From Acidobacteriota bacterium (lineage in GTDB: Bacteria; Acidobacteriota; Vicinamibacteria; Vicinamibacterales; Vicinamibacteraceae), in contig JADLFL010000054.1 of assembly GCA_020845575.1 (NCBI GenBank), forward strand, positions 1 through 64,000: DNA of 64,000 nucleotides, given 5' to 3'. Below the pieces are notes generated by a model. It was not told the origin of the DNA, made no database searches, and was given only the letters and a program-made list of their open reading frames with translations. Positions within the stretch are counted from its first letter, which is position 1. Each line of letters begins with the position of its first letter. Both the position numbers and the translations under genes were made by a program. Shown here piece after piece: positions 30,109 to 39,975 of the stretch.

Positions 30109-30588
30109 CTACGAGAACGACGGTAATGCCGCGAGGAGCTGCTCGACCGATTGGCCAGACACGGGGTCGACCCAATCACCGGCCACGTCGGCCAGCGGCC
30201 GCAGCACGAACAGGCGATCCCTGAAGCGGGCGTGCGGCACCTGCAGACCGGGCTCGTCGATGATGAAATCGCCGTACAGGATCAGGTCGAGATCCAGCGT
30301 GCGCGGGGCGTCGGGAAACGGACGCTCGCGTCCGGCGGCGTCCTCGATGGCGTGAAGCGCGGCGAGCAGGGCGCGCGGACTCAGGATTGTGCTGCCCACG
30401 ACGACTTCGTTGAGGAATTCCGGGGCGTCTGCCGGCCCGCCGACAGACGCCGTCTCGTAGCGCGCCGACGTCACGGCGCCGTTCAACAGCGACGCGAGTC
30501 GGTCTTCGGCCTCGTCCAGATGCGCGTCGCGATCGCCGAGGCTGCTCCCGAGCGCAATCGCGACAGGAACGCGCGCTACTCCACCCAC
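30109..30588 (-). CDS. folK: 2-amino-4-hydroxy-6-hydroxymethyldihydropteridine pyrophosphokinase
   Basis: A 159-residue enzyme that transfers pyrophosphate to the pterin in folate synthesis. Marks: IALGSSLGDRDAHLDEA at the N-terminus, PEFLNEVVVG, and the signature APRTLDLDLILYGD, followed by PHARFRDRLFVLRPLADVA. The GTG start overlaps the ferritin-like gene by 13 bp, third in a small operon behind the DksA-like gene. Confidence 0.93.
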   Translation of the reverse strand: MGGVARVPVAIALGSSLGDRDAHLDEAEDRLASLLNGAVTSARYETASVGGPADAPEFLNEVVVGSTILSPRALLAALHAIEDAAGRERPFPDAPRTLDLDLILYGDFIIDEPGLQVPHARFRDRLFVLRPLADVAGDWVDPVSGQSVEQLLAALPSFS

Positions 30589-31064
30589 CGCACGGGCAGC
30601 ACGCCGTCGCCGGTGCTCGCGCCGGCCATCCGGCGGCCGAGCAGGTCGTCACGCCCCTGCAGCGCCAGATCGAAGAAGCGCAGGTGCTCGCGCATCTCGC
30701 CGAGCATCAGCGTGAGCATGGTGCGGTGGCGCGCGTTGGAGACCCCGGCGACCTTCGGCGTCCACTTCTCGATGAACGCCTTCTGCTGCCGCGCATCGTC
30801 GTCGAGCACGGCCGTCTCGCGCGACTTGCCCTTGCCGGCCGGGACAGCCAGCGCGGAGATTGACATGTCCGCCGTGCCGCCGAGATCGGCGATGGCGTTG
30901 CGCACCCACTGGAGGTGGTGCTCCTCGCGCCCGACCACGTACTGGTACGTGTTGTTGAACTCGTAGTCGGCGATGGCCTGCGCGCCCTTGATGTGGCGAT
31001 CGAAGAGGGCGAGGCGGTCGCGATGGAGCTCCTGCAACAGCGTCAGGGTGGCCGAGGGCGTCAC
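30576..31064 (-). CDS. Ferritin-like domain protein
   Basis: A 162-residue four-helix protein. Helix marks are AIADYEFNNTYQYVVGREEHHLQWVRNAI and ARHRTMLTLMLGEMREHLRFFDLAL, with ExxH-like pairs (EEHH, EMREH) that would hold a di-iron site. The GTG at 31064 overlaps the DksA-like stop as GTGA and has AAGGAG before it. Function unknown; the link to folK and a DksA-like gene is unusual and may just be chance clustering. Confidence 0.7.
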   Translation of the reverse strand: MTPSATLTLLQELHRDRLALFDRHIKGAQAIADYEFNNTYQYVVGREEHHLQWVRNAIADLGGTADMSISALAVPAGKGKSRETAVLDDDARQQKAFIEKWTPKVAGVSNARHRTMLTLMLGEMREHLRFFDLALQGRDDLLGRRMAGASTGDGVLPVRWVE

Positions 31065-31390
31065 TTCTGTTTCTCCTTGCAGGTGATGCACGAGCGCGTC
31101 CAGGGAATCGCCCGGAGACGTGCGGCGGAGATGAACTCGCCGCAGTCCTTGCAGATGCCGTAGGTGCCGCGATCGATGCGCTCGAGCGCCTCCTCGATCG
31201 CCTGGAGGATCTTGGCGTCCGTGGAGCGCAGCTTCAGCGCGATGTGGACCTCGTTGATCCCGTCGGCCTGGTCGGCCATGTCGCCCTGACGGCTGTTGCC
31301 CATCATGGATCCAATGGGCTTGAGACCCTCACCGGAGAGCAGTTCGCGCTGCTTCTTCAGGAGAGCGTCCTGGAATTCCGTCGTGTCCAC
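31061..31390 (-). CDS. TraR/DksA-family zinc-finger protein
   Basis: A 109-residue protein of the DksA/TraR family, which binds the RNA polymerase secondary channel. The C4 zinc finger CKDCGEFISAARLRAIPW..SCITC is intact. The coiled-coil part is short, as in the YocK/DksA-like group, without a certain DxxDxA tip (QADGINEV lies at the place). GGAGGGAG precedes the GTG start and a -10-like TACCAT lies near 31441-31446. Confidence 0.85.
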   Translation of the reverse strand: MDTTEFQDALLKKQRELLSGEGLKPIGSMMGNSRQGDMADQADGINEVHIALKLRSTDAKILQAIEEALERIDRGTYGICKDCGEFISAARLRAIPWTRSCITCKEKQK

Positions 31391-31466
31391 TCTGAGCTAC
31401 TCCCTCCGGCCGCGTTCGCGGCAGGTGACAATCAGGAAATGGTAGCACCAGCGGCCGGTGCCGGAG

Positions 31467-34007
31467 CTATTCGGCCCGAAGGACGGCCAGCGGCCGTCGG
31501 CGCACCACGTCGAGGCTTGCCAGGATGCCCACCACGCCGACCAGGACAGCTGCGAGCACGATGCCCGACACCACGGTGACCGGCGACGGGCGCCACGCCA
31601 TGTCGAACAGGTACCGACACACCGCCCAACTCAGGGCCAGGGCGCCCATCGCCCCCACGAGACCGCCGAGCGCTCCCAGTCCGACGTATTCGAGCGCCAC
31701 CATCACGGAGATGGTCCGGGGCGTGGCCCCGAGCGTCTTCAGGATGGCCGACTCGTAGAGGCGCTGGAAACGCGTCATCGCCACGGACCCGATGACGATG
31801 AGAATGCCGCTCACGAGCGCGAGCCCTCCGACGGCGCTGATGGCCAGCGTGACGTTCGACAGCACGCCCTGCGCCGTCTTCACCACCTCGCGCACATCCA
31901 CCGCCGACACGTTGGCATGCGCCGCCACCAGATCGCGCTGGAGGCGCGCGCGGCCTTCTGGTGTCTCGGGACCGCGCAGCACACCCATGAACCCGTGCGG
32001 CGCCTTGTCCAGCGTGCCCGGGCGGAACACGAACATGAAGCCGCCGGAGCGCACGTCGTTCCAGTCCACGTCACGGATGGACGTCACGCGCGCCTCGATC
32101 GCGCGCCCGAGGACGTCGAACCTGATGACGTCGCCCATCTGCAGTCCCGCGTTGCGGCGCAGCGACTCCTCGATCGAGACCTCCGCCATCCCATCGGACG
32201 CGTCGGGCCAGAACCGCCCGTCGAGCAGCGTCTCGTTGTCCGCGAGTCCCTCGCGATAGGTGACCACGAACTCACGACCGAGCCCCTGCCGTCCCTGCAC
32301 GCCTTCGAGCGTATCGACATCGGCGTCGGCCCCGCGGATGCCCGTGACGCGTGCCCGAAGGACCGGAATCAGGCGCAGGCCGCTCGCCCCGTCCGTCGCG
32401 GCGACGACGCGTTCAACGTCCGCGACCTGATCGGCCTGCACGTCGAGCAGGAACATGTCGGGCGCGTCGGGACGGAGATCGAACGCGAACTGATCGACGA
32501 GCGTGCTCTGCACCAGACGCACACCGAGGATGAAGAACGTGCCGAGACCGACGGCGAGCAGGATGACGCGCGTCTGGTTGCCCGGCCTGGCCAGGCTGAG
32601 CACGGCGTGCCGCAGCGCGAACACGCGCGTGTGCCGCAGTGGGCGCACCGCGCGCACCACGCTCGCCGCCGTCACGAACAAGACGGCCGTGATCGCCAGC
32701 AGGCCGGCCGACACGATGAGCCCGGCGCGCAGTGAGGCCGCCTGCCACGAGGCCACGAGCGCCAGCGCGATCCCGACGACCGCCACCGTCAGCCACTGCG
32801 TCCAGTCGATCCGCGCCAGGCGGCCGCCGAGCGACGTGCGGGCCGACTCGTCGCGCAACAGCCACAGCGGCCGCACGCGCCGCACCTCGAGCAGCGGGAC
32901 GAGCGCGAACAGCAGCGAGACGAGCACGCCAACGGCCACGGCCTGCATCGAGGCATGCGGGGTGAGCCGCGCGTCGAGCGACTCGACGCCGAAGAGCCCG
33001 CCCGGCGTGAACCGCAGCGCGACGGCACCGAGCACGAGACCGAGCAGGCTGCCGATGAGACCAAGAGCCGTGACCTGCGCGAGATAGATGGCAAGAATCT
33101 GGCGGCTCGTCGCGCCGAGGCACTTCATCACCGCGATGCTGCGGATCCGCTGCCCGATGAAGACGCGCGTGACGCTCCACACGCCGATGCCGCCGAGCAC
33201 CACCATGACGAAGCCGATGAGGCTCAGGTAGTTCTCGGCCACGCGCAGGTCCTCGCCCACGCGATCCTCGGTGGTCCGATACGAGCGCGCCGACACGAAG
33301 CTGCCCCTGAAGCGCTCGCGGATCCCGTCGACCAGCGGATCGATCCCGTTGTCGTCCATGCGCAGCAGGATGGCGAAGCGCGCGCGCGCGCCGTAGGCCA
33401 ACAGGCCCGTCGCGTCGAGATCGGCGCGATCGATGATGATGCGCGGGCCGAGGCTGAACATGCCGGTCCGTCGACCCGGTTCCGTCTCGATCACGCCGCG
33501 AATGGTGAACGTCGACTCGCCGATCCGCACCTGGTCGCCCACCGACAGATCGAGCTGCACGAGGAGTTCGGGGCGCACGAGCACGCCGTGGTCATCGAGC
33601 AGCGCGTGATCGAACGTGAGGCCGTCGCGAAGGACGAGCGTGCCATACAGCGGATACCCGCGATCGACGGCCTGCAACTCCGCCATCCGCGCCACCGCAC
33701 GCGACTCGTCGGCCGGCCGCACCATCGTCGCGAGCTCGACGGTCTCGACGCGTGCGCGCACCGGCGCACGGGCAAGTGCAGCGTCGACATCCGCTCGCGT
33801 GTCCTCGGGCCACGGGCGGTTGGTCGAGACCACGACGTCGGCAGCCGTCAACACGCGCGCTTCGCGCACGAGCGCCTCGCGCACGTTCTGGATCACCGAC
33901 CTGAGCGCCGCGATCGCGCCGACGCCGATGGCCACACACAGGAAGAAGAACAGCAGGCGTCCCCACGCGGCCCGCAGTTCACGCCACACCATGCGCAGCG
34001 TGAACAC
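31467..34007 (-). CDS. ABC transporter permease, YbbP-like (FtsX domains)
   Basis: An 846-residue inner-membrane protein with an N-terminal helix (LLFFFLCVAIGVGAIAALRSV), a periplasmic MacB-like domain and two FtsX domains (GFVMVVLGGIGVWSVTRVFIGQRIRSIAVMKCLGATSRQ and a second with AILKTLGATPRTISVMVALEYVGLGALGG). It pairs with the ATPase just upstream (1 bp gap with GTG 34007). Order tesA-ATPase-permease matches the ybbA/ybbP-tesA gene set of enterobacteria. Confidence 0.88.
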   Translation of the reverse strand: MFTLRMVWRELRAAWGRLLFFFLCVAIGVGAIAALRSVIQNVREALVREARVLTAADVVVSTNRPWPEDTRADVDAALARAPVRARVETVELATMVRPADESRAVARMAELQAVDRGYPLYGTLVLRDGLTFDHALLDDHGVLVRPELLVQLDLSVGDQVRIGESTFTIRGVIETEPGRRTGMFSLGPRIIIDRADLDATGLLAYGARARFAILLRMDDNGIDPLVDGIRERFRGSFVSARSYRTTEDRVGEDLRVAENYLSLIGFVMVVLGGIGVWSVTRVFIGQRIRSIAVMKCLGATSRQILAIYLAQVTALGLIGSLLGLVLGAVALRFTPGGLFGVESLDARLTPHASMQAVAVGVLVSLLFALVPLLEVRRVRPLWLLRDESARTSLGGRLARIDWTQWLTVAVVGIALALVASWQAASLRAGLIVSAGLLAITAVLFVTAASVVRAVRPLRHTRVFALRHAVLSLARPGNQTRVILLAVGLGTFFILGVRLVQSTLVDQFAFDLRPDAPDMFLLDVQADQVADVERVVAATDGASGLRLIPVLRARVTGIRGADADVDTLEGVQGRQGLGREFVVTYREGLADNETLLDGRFWPDASDGMAEVSIEESLRRNAGLQMGDVIRFDVLGRAIEARVTSIRDVDWNDVRSGGFMFVFRPGTLDKAPHGFMGVLRGPETPEGRARLQRDLVAAHANVSAVDVREVVKTAQGVLSNVTLAISAVGGLALVSGILIVIGSVAMTRFQRLYESAILKTLGATPRTISVMVALEYVGLGALGGLVGAMGALALSWAVCRYLFDMAWRPSPVTVVSGIVLAAVLVGVVGILASLDVVRRRPLAVLRAE

Positions 34008-34008
34008 G

Positions 34009-34707
34009 TCAGCGCACTCCCGCGGGCGCGTCGACCTGACGCTCGATGCGTTCGACAACCGCGCCGTCGCGCATCACGATCTGCACGTCGGCCTTCGCCG
34101 CCAGCTCGCGATCGTGCGTGACGAGTACCAGCGTGGTCTGCCGCGCGCGATTGACGTCGAACAGCAGGTCGATCACGTGCTGCCCGTTGTTCGAATCGAG
34201 GTTGCCCGTCGGCTCGTCGGCCAGCAGCACCTTCGGTTCGTTGGCCAGCGCGCGCGCGAGCGCCACGCGCTGTTGTTCGCCGCCGGAGAGCTGCGACGGG
34301 TAGTGATGCACACGCGCGTCGAGATCCACGTCGTGCAGCAGGCGCGTGGCGCGCTCGTGCGCATCGCGCACGCCGGCCAGTTCCATGGGCACGAGCACGT
34401 TCTCGAACGCCGTCAGCGACGGCATCAGGTGGAAGAACTGGAACACGAAGCCGATCAGCCGTCCACGCAGGCGCGCGAGCGCGTCCTCACCGAGGTTGGT
34501 GATGATCGTGCCGTCGATACTGATCTCTCCCGTCGACGGGGCGTCGAGACCGGCCATCAATCCGAGCAACGTGCTCTTGCCGCTGCCGGACGGGCCGACG
34601 ATCGCCAGACTGCGACCAGCGGGGATCGTGAGGTCGAGAGGTTTGAGAATCGTCAGCGGCGACCCACCGGAGTCGACGGTCTTCGAGACACCACGCAATT
34701 CGATCAT
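34009..34707 (-). CDS. ABC transporter ATP-binding protein, YbbA/LolD-like
   Basis: A 232-residue ATPase with [46 protein letters not shown] and VLVTHD all intact. It belongs to the MacB/LolD group that powers mechanotransmission permeases at the inner membrane. The ATG overlaps tesA by 4 bp. Confidence 0.93.
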   Translation of the reverse strand: MIELRGVSKTVDSGGSPLTILKPLDLTIPAGRSLAIVGPSGSGKSTLLGLMAGLDAPSTGEISIDGTIITNLGEDALARLRGRLIGFVFQFFHLMPSLTAFENVLVPMELAGVRDAHERATRLLHDVDLDARVHHYPSQLSGGEQQRVALARALANEPKVLLADEPTGNLDSNNGQHVIDLLFDVNRARQTTLVLVTHDRELAAKADVQIVMRDGAVVERIERQVDAPAGVR

Positions 34708-35408
34708 GAGGAGGCAAGCGCGCGCGCGATCACGGGCTGGAGGAACTGCCAGACGAGGTCGGCCACGCGCCGGGTACCTTCCTCGTTGGGATGGATGCCA
34801 TCAGGTTGATTGAGCGACGCGTTGCCCGCGACGCCGTCGAGGAAGAACGGCAGCAGCGTCACGCCGTCCTGCGCGCCGAGCTCGACGTACACCTGCCTGA
34901 ACTCGCGCGTGTACTGCGGCCCGAAGTTGGGCGGCGCTTCCATGCCGCACAGCAGGACCGCGATGTTGCGGTCGCGGGCGACGCGGATCATCTGCGCGAG
35001 GTTGTCGCGCATCTGCGCCACGGGCAGGCCGCGCAGGCCGTCGTTGGCGCCGAGTTCGAGAACGAGCACGCGCACGTCGCCGTCGAGCGCCCAGTCGAGG
35101 CGCCGCACGCCTCCGGCCGTCGTGTCGCCCGAGACACCGGCGTTGACGATCTCGACGTCGAGGCCCGCCTCGTCTGCCTCGCGCTGCACCAGAGCCGGCC
35201 ATGCCAGATCCGGTGCGAGGCCGAGTCCCGCCGTGAGGCTGTCGCCGAATGCCACCACGCGTGGGCGTTCCGGGGAGGACGCAGGAGTCCTCGTCTGGTG
35301 CGCTGGCGTGGACGAGGCCGCCGTGCCGGCGTCTGGCGCCTCACGCTGGCACCCTGCCACGCCAAGGACGACGGCGACGAGAACGACAAGACAGTGACGT
35401 CTGCGCAT
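34704..35408 (-). CDS. tesA: SGNH-hydrolase arylesterase/thioesterase, TesA-like
   Basis: A 234-residue lipoprotein (lipobox LGVAGCQ). The SGNH blocks are all present: FGDSLTAG (Ser), NAGVSGDTTAGG (Gly), LGANDGLRG (Asn) and DGIHPNEEG (Asp and His). TesA of E. coli is a periplasmic thioesterase, protease and lysophospholipase. Its operon with a YbbA/YbbP-like exporter suggests a shared role in removing lipids or esters from the membrane. Confidence 0.9.
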   Translation of the reverse strand: MRRRHCLVVLVAVVLGVAGCQREAPDAGTAASSTPAHQTRTPASSPERPRVVAFGDSLTAGLGLAPDLAWPALVQREADEAGLDVEIVNAGVSGDTTAGGVRRLDWALDGDVRVLVLELGANDGLRGLPVAQMRDNLAQMIRVARDRNIAVLLCGMEAPPNFGPQYTREFRQVYVELGAQDGVTLLPFFLDGVAGNASLNQPDGIHPNEEGTRRVADLVWQFLQPVIARALASS

Positions 35409-35411
35409 GGC

Positions 35412-35663
35412 TCACCGCGCTCCGCGCGCCGCGAGGCGCGCATCGATGTCCGCCAGCGCCTGTTCGAGCATGCCGCGGTGTGCGGGACGGCATGCACGCT
35501 GCAAGTCGGCGAGGACGCGCGCCCGCGAGAGCGCCAGCGAGTCGATCTGCTGACGACGCTCCGCGTCGGCCGCGGACACGTCCGGCGCAGCAGCGGCCGC
35601 GCGACGCTCCGCCGCCGCCTCCTGCTGCTCCTCGACCGATTTGCTCTCCCACCCTCGTGCCAT
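35412..35663 (-). CDS. Small Ala/Glu-rich helical protein
   Basis: An 83-residue soluble protein with a likely coiled coil (SVEEQQEAAAERRAAAAAPDVSAADAERRQQIDSLALSRARVLADLQRA). It sits 3 bp before tesA on the same strand and so opens that operon. Not recognised. Confidence 0.55.
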   Translation of the reverse strand: MARGWESKSVEEQQEAAAERRAAAAAPDVSAADAERRQQIDSLALSRARVLADLQRACRPAHRGMLEQALADIDARLAARGAR

Positions 35664-35702
35664 GCGTACCTGCTCGTGTGTCGTGACGTTCCAGGCCGTG
35701 GA

Positions 35703-35765
35703 CCTTTGTCCTTTGCCCTTCGGCCCTGGTCCATTGGAACACCGGTTGCCCGTTGCCGGTTGCCG
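35703..35765. repeat. Heptamer repeat, nine units in register
   Basis: Nine contiguous 7-bp units without a slip: CCTTTGT, CCTTTGC, CCTTCGG, CCCTGGT, CCATTGG, AACACCG, GTTGCCC and GTTGCCG twice. It fills the gap between the TonB-receptor stop and the next gene. This is the clearest case of the 7-bp period. Confidence 0.85.
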
Positions 35766-35772
35766 GCCCTCC

Positions 35773-37563
35773 CTACCGTACGCTGACGCCGGCGCGCAGC
35801 CAGCGGCCGGGCATCGCCACGCCGCGAATCTCCTCGTAGCGCGCATCTCCGATGTTGGCCGCTTCGACGAACATCGTCATGCGCTTCACGGGGCGCGCCA
35901 GCCGCACGTCGAGCGTGGTCCAGGCATCCCGCGCATACGGTCGCCGATGCTCCACGCGCGCGCCGGCCGACAGCGCCCACGGCAGCTGCACGGCGATGTC
36001 GCCGCCGAGCCCGTGCGGCGCGTAGTCGTCCACGTACTTCGACAGCCCGACCAGCGCGCCCGTCTCGACGCGCGTGAAGGCGTACTGGAGTCCGATCGCC
36101 GCCGGCCCGCGACGGCCACGCAACGACGCCTCGAACCCGTGACTGCGCACGTCCCTGATGTTCTCGGTCCGCCAGCGGACCGTTGCATCGGGACGCACCC
36201 AGTCGATCACATCGCGTTCACGGCGTACGAAGGTGGTGACCGATCCCACCCACGATCCGCCGAGATATGTGTCCACACCGGTGTCACCTGTCCATCCCTG
36301 CTCCGGCTCGAGCGACGGGCTCGCCAGGTGATTGGGATCGGTGTAGTAGCGCTCGGTGAACGTCGGGACGCGAAAGGCCCGCCCGACACTCGCGCGCCAT
36401 TTCACGCGCGGGCGCAGCGGCAAGGCGACGGCCAGCGACGGACTGACGGCCGTTCCGAACGTCGAGTAGGCGTCCACGCGGACGCTCGGGTACAGCAGGA
36501 GACGGCCGGCTCGCGCTTCGAGTTCGGCGAACGCGCTGACGCGGCCTTCCTCACGCGCACCGAGCGCCGACGACCGAAGCCAGTCGGCTGTCGCCTCCAC
36601 GCCCGACGTGAGCCGCATCGTCGAGGAGAGCGCGCCACCGAACCTGATGGCACCACCGACCGCGTGCGTGCGGTGACGATTCGGCTGCGCACCTGTCGCG
36701 CGGGGGTCGTACAGAAACGTGTCGCCGTGCGAGCGATACCACGCGTCGGCGGTGAGCGACCACGCGCCACGCAGCTTCCGGTTCTGCCTGGCCGTGACGA
36801 GCACCTGATTGGTCCGCTCGTGCGAGGGCGCGGGCCCGTAGTAGCCGGCCGCGCCGAAGTCCTTGTCGAGCAACGCCACGGCAAGCGTGGTGGTGCCAAG
36901 CCGCAGATCGGCCCGCACCTGCCGGTGCAGGAAGTCGCGCGCCGGCGCGAAGCCCGTGGATCGATCCACGGACGCGCTCATGCCCGCGAGCACGGGGACC
37001 GTCGCTGGGCGCCACGCCACGCCGGCCTGCACGAGTCCGTGCTGCCCTGCCGCCATCCGCGCCGACGGCGCGTCGGCCGTCTGCTTCGTGATGATGTTGA
37101 TCACGCCGCCGACGGCGTCGGCACCGTGCAACGACGACCCGGCGCCGGAGAGCAGTTCGATGCGTGCGATGTCTTCGAGCGCCACGGGCAGATCGCCGTT
37201 GTGATGCCCCGTCTGCGCGTCGTTGAGACGGACGCCATCCACGAGCACCAGCGTCTGGCCGAACGACGCCCCACGCACGCTCACGTCGGTCTGCGACCCG
37301 AACGGTCCCCGGTGACGCACCCACACGCCCGGCAGCAGGCGCAGGGCGTCGGCCACTGACGCCACCGGCAACTGGCGCAGATCGTCAGCCGTGACGATCG
37401 CGAGCGTCCGGCCGACCGAGCCGGCGGTCGCCGGCGCGGCGGTGCCCGTGACAACGATGCGTTCGTCGAGTCCGGGAACGGTGGATGGTGTCTGCGCGTG
37501 CGTGACGCCTGACGCGCACAGGTAGATCAGCGTCAGGAGCATCAGCGGGAGATCAGTACGCAT
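35773..37563 (-). CDS. TonB-dependent outer-membrane receptor
   Basis: A 596-residue receptor, BtuB-like in size. Signal sequence (LPLMLLTLIYLCASGVTHAQ), TonB box region (DERIVVTGT), plug domain (TADDLRQLPVASVADALRLLPGVWVRHRG, SVRGASFGQTLVLVDGVRLND, IELLSGAGSSLHGADAVGGVINIITK) and a beta-barrel ending in GVSVR. Substrate unknown; no cobalamin riboswitch is seen upstream, where the frame overlaps the formimidoyltransferase stop by 11 bp. Confidence 0.92.
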   Translation of the reverse strand: MRTDLPLMLLTLIYLCASGVTHAQTPSTVPGLDERIVVTGTAAPATAGSVGRTLAIVTADDLRQLPVASVADALRLLPGVWVRHRGPFGSQTDVSVRGASFGQTLVLVDGVRLNDAQTGHHNGDLPVALEDIARIELLSGAGSSLHGADAVGGVINIITKQTADAPSARMAAGQHGLVQAGVAWRPATVPVLAGMSASVDRSTGFAPARDFLHRQVRADLRLGTTTLAVALLDKDFGAAGYYGPAPSHERTNQVLVTARQNRKLRGAWSLTADAWYRSHGDTFLYDPRATGAQPNRHRTHAVGGAIRFGGALSSTMRLTSGVEATADWLRSSALGAREEGRVSAFAELEARAGRLLLYPSVRVDAYSTFGTAVSPSLAVALPLRPRVKWRASVGRAFRVPTFTERYYTDPNHLASPSLEPEQGWTGDTGVDTYLGGSWVGSVTTFVRRERDVIDWVRPDATVRWRTENIRDVRSHGFEASLRGRRGPAAIGLQYAFTRVETGALVGLSKYVDDYAPHGLGGDIAVQLPWALSAGARVEHRRPYARDAWTTLDVRLARPVKRMTMFVEAANIGDARYEEIRGVAMPGRWLRAGVSVR

Positions 37564-38614
37564 CGGTCACGTCCGTGCGCATCGCCCATTCGAGCACGCG
37601 CGTGTCGGCATCGAACGGATGCACCGCGTCGAGTCCCAGCAGTCGCACCGCCGCCGCCACCAATGCCCGATCGTCCGTTTCATCGGTCTCGTGCGTATCA
37701 CGAACGTGACGGCCTGCCGCACGCAGCGCCTCGAGTGGGGCGAGGCCGATCAACTCGGACCCGATCACGCGCGTGCCCATCGACTCGGCGACCTCACATG
37801 CGGTGTTCCAGACGACGTGCATCGGCGTGACCGTGAAATCCAGCAGGTTCAGCGAGACCTGTGCGTGACCGTACGCAGGCATGCCCCACCCCACGGCACG
37901 CACGGCAGGCAACAGGCCGGCATGACGCACATGCGTGCTCCCTTGGCCTTCCGTCCAGCCCGACGCACGCACGCGACCCGCGATCGCGCGAGCGATGGCG
38001 ACGTCGGCCGTTGCCAGCGAGAGGTTCCACGCGACGAGGAACTGTCTCGCCCCGACGATCGCCGCGCCGAGGGAGGGATGCGGACGGTCGGGACCGAAGT
38101 CTGGCGTGAAGGCGGTGTCGCGCAGCTTTTCCGCCAATCCTTCGAACTCGCCGCGACGGAGATCCGGCAAGGCGCGGCGCATGGGATCGAAGGCCGCGGC
38201 TTCATAGAGATAGACGGGCAGGTCGAGATCGTGCGCGAGCGTCGACGCCACGCGGCGCGCGACCAGCGCGCACCGGCCGAGCGACACGCCACTGACCGGA
38301 ACGAACGGACAGACGTCGAGAGCGCCGAGTCGAGGATGCGCGCCACGATGGCGACGCATATCGACGCGCGCGGCCACCTCGCGAGCCAGCGCGAGAGCGG
38401 CATCGCCGACGGCTTCCGGCGAACCGGCGAACGTGAACACCGTGCGATGTGCGTCGACACCTGCGTCCACATGGAGGAGCCGCACACCGGGTGACGTACG
38501 TACGGCGGCGGCAAGGGCGGCAATCGTATCGGGATCGCGCCCTTCCGAGACATTCGGGACGCACTCGACGATCGGCGCGTCCCGTCCGTCCTCGGATCGC
38601 GGGACGTCAGGCAC
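37553..38614 (-). CDS. Glutamate formimidoyltransferase
   Basis: A 353-residue enzyme that moves the formimino group of formiminoglutamate to tetrahydrofolate in histidine breakdown. Marks: [46 protein letters not shown] and [19 protein letters not shown]. The cyclodeaminase domain is absent, so this is the stand-alone bacterial form. The GTG at 38614 overlaps the mscL stop by 8 bp. hutH, hutU and hutI are not in the window. Confidence 0.92.
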   Translation of the reverse strand: MPDVPRSEDGRDAPIVECVPNVSEGRDPDTIAALAAAVRTSPGVRLLHVDAGVDAHRTVFTFAGSPEAVGDAALALAREVAARVDMRRHRGAHPRLGALDVCPFVPVSGVSLGRCALVARRVASTLAHDLDLPVYLYEAAAFDPMRRALPDLRRGEFEGLAEKLRDTAFTPDFGPDRPHPSLGAAIVGARQFLVAWNLSLATADVAIARAIAGRVRASGWTEGQGSTHVRHAGLLPAVRAVGWGMPAYGHAQVSLNLLDFTVTPMHVVWNTACEVAESMGTRVIGSELIGLAPLEALRAAGRHVRDTHETDETDDRALVAAAVRLLGLDAVHPFDADTRVLEWAMRTDVTDAY

Positions 38615-39038
38615 GACCGCGCTTGAGCTCGTCTCGAATCTCCCGCAGCAGCAACACCTCATCGGGTGTCGCCGGCACCTCGTCGGGACCGGCGATCTGC
38701 GCACGGACGCGATTGACGAACTTCACCAGCAGGAACACCGCGAACGCGATCAACAGGAAGTTGATCACCACGTTGATGAAGAGTCCGTAGTTCAGCGTGA
38801 CGGCACCGGCGGCCTTGGCGTCCGCCAGCGTGGCAGCCGGACCCGCAAGCGAGCCCGGGCTCAGCGTGACGAAGAGGTTCGCGAAGTCGACCTTGCCGAG
38901 CAGCAGGCCGAGCACCGGCATGACGAGATCGTCCACGACGGACTTGGTGATGGCACCGAAGGCCCCACCGATGATGACGCCGACGGCGAGGTCGATGACG
39001 TTGCCGCGGGCGATGAACTCCTTGAACTCTTTCAGCAT
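38607..39038 (-). CDS. mscL: Large-conductance mechanosensitive channel MscL
   Basis: A 143-residue channel that opens when membrane tension rises, releasing solutes on osmotic downshock. The N-terminal helix ([41 protein letters not shown]) is the strongest family mark; the second helix is [26 protein letters not shown]. The loop between the helices is longer than in E. coli. GGAGG precedes the ATG. Confidence 0.96.
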   Translation of the reverse strand: MLKEFKEFIARGNVIDLAVGVIIGGAFGAITKSVVDDLVMPVLGLLLGKVDFANLFVTLSPGSLAGPAATLADAKAAGAVTLNYGLFINVVINFLLIAFAVFLLVKFVNRVRAQIAGPDEVPATPDEVLLLREIRDELKRGRA

Positions 39039-39062
39039 GCGAAGCCTCCGGTGTGAGGGCGG

Positions 39063-39875
39063 TCAGAACTTGTACACGAGCGCCGTGATGAAGGCGATGT
39101 CGTTCTTGTCGGCGACACCAGACGGTCGAGTCACGTAGATGTCCTGGAACTCGAGCTTCAACTGGATGCGCGAAGTCATCGACGCCGCAACACCGGCGCT
39201 GAACGTGTAGATCGCGTCGCCGAAGTCGTCCATCTTCCACAGCGCCGTGGCGCCCTGGGTCAGCGCGGCCGTCGACGAGATCTTGTGCGTGAACTTCTCG
39301 CCCGCGGTGACCGCGCCGTCCTTCTCGATGTCCAAGCCCGTGTTCTTCTCGAACACCATACCGACGCTGGAGTCGACGTCGAACGTGGTGCGATCGGTGG
39401 CGACCACTTTGTAGCCCACACCCACGGTCGGCGCGACGAGATAGTCGATCTCCTTGAAGCGGTCGCGCAGGTACCCCACCTGCCCGAACACGAAGACGCG
39501 ATCGGTCACCAGTCGCTCGACGCGTCCGTTCAGGATGCCCCGATCCACGTTCTCGGTGCCGTCCTCGGTGGCCAGGATGTACAGGCCGTCTGCCTTGAAG
39601 ATGGTTTTCGTCTTCGGATCGCGCTTGAGATCGAAGGACAGGTTGAGGTTGGTCGTGTCCTTGTTGCCCTGCGTGAGGGCAAGGCCCGCGCCGAAGGAGC
39701 CGGTCCACACGGGCGGCGGAGGTGGCGGCGGCGGCGCGGGTTCGGCGCACTCGCACGGAGGGATCGACGCCGGCACCGCCGGCTCCTGTGCCATCGCCGG
39801 CGCACTCAACAACCCTGCCACCATCATGCCGGGCAGCGCCCGGCGCCACACTCTCACTCGTCTCACGTTCGACAC
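39063..39875 (-). CDS. DUF481 outer-membrane protein
   Basis: A 270-residue exported protein: signal sequence ending PAMAQ, a short spacer (PPCECAEPA then eight prolines) and a beta-barrel-like DUF481 domain (GLALTQGNKDTTNLNLSFDLKRDPKTKTIFKADGLYI..DRVFVFGQVGYLRDRFKEIDYLVAPTVGVGYKV). The final VYKF is a typical outer-membrane C-terminus. The GTG at 39875 follows an AAAGGA site. Function unknown. Confidence 0.85.
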   Translation of the reverse strand: MSNVRRVRVWRRALPGMMVAGLLSAPAMAQEPAVPASIPPCECAEPAPPPPPPPPVWTGSFGAGLALTQGNKDTTNLNLSFDLKRDPKTKTIFKADGLYILATEDGTENVDRGILNGRVERLVTDRVFVFGQVGYLRDRFKEIDYLVAPTVGVGYKVVATDRTTFDVDSSVGMVFEKNTGLDIEKDGAVTAGEKFTHKISSTAALTQGATALWKMDDFGDAIYTFSAGVAASMTSRIQLKLEFQDIYVTRPSGVADKNDIAFITALVYKF

Positions 39876-39975
39876 GCTTGCTCGTCCTTTCGCGGGATTG
39901 GTCCGCTGGCGTCGGGGACCACGCCTGGGTCGCCCGCTCGTCTGCAGCCGGCTCGGGACGAGAGCGGGTCCGCCG

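Noticed and set aside
37563..37700. Cobalamin riboswitch before the TonB receptor
   Set aside because: The upstream area is coding sequence of the formimidoyltransferase, overlapping by 11 bp, with no leader.
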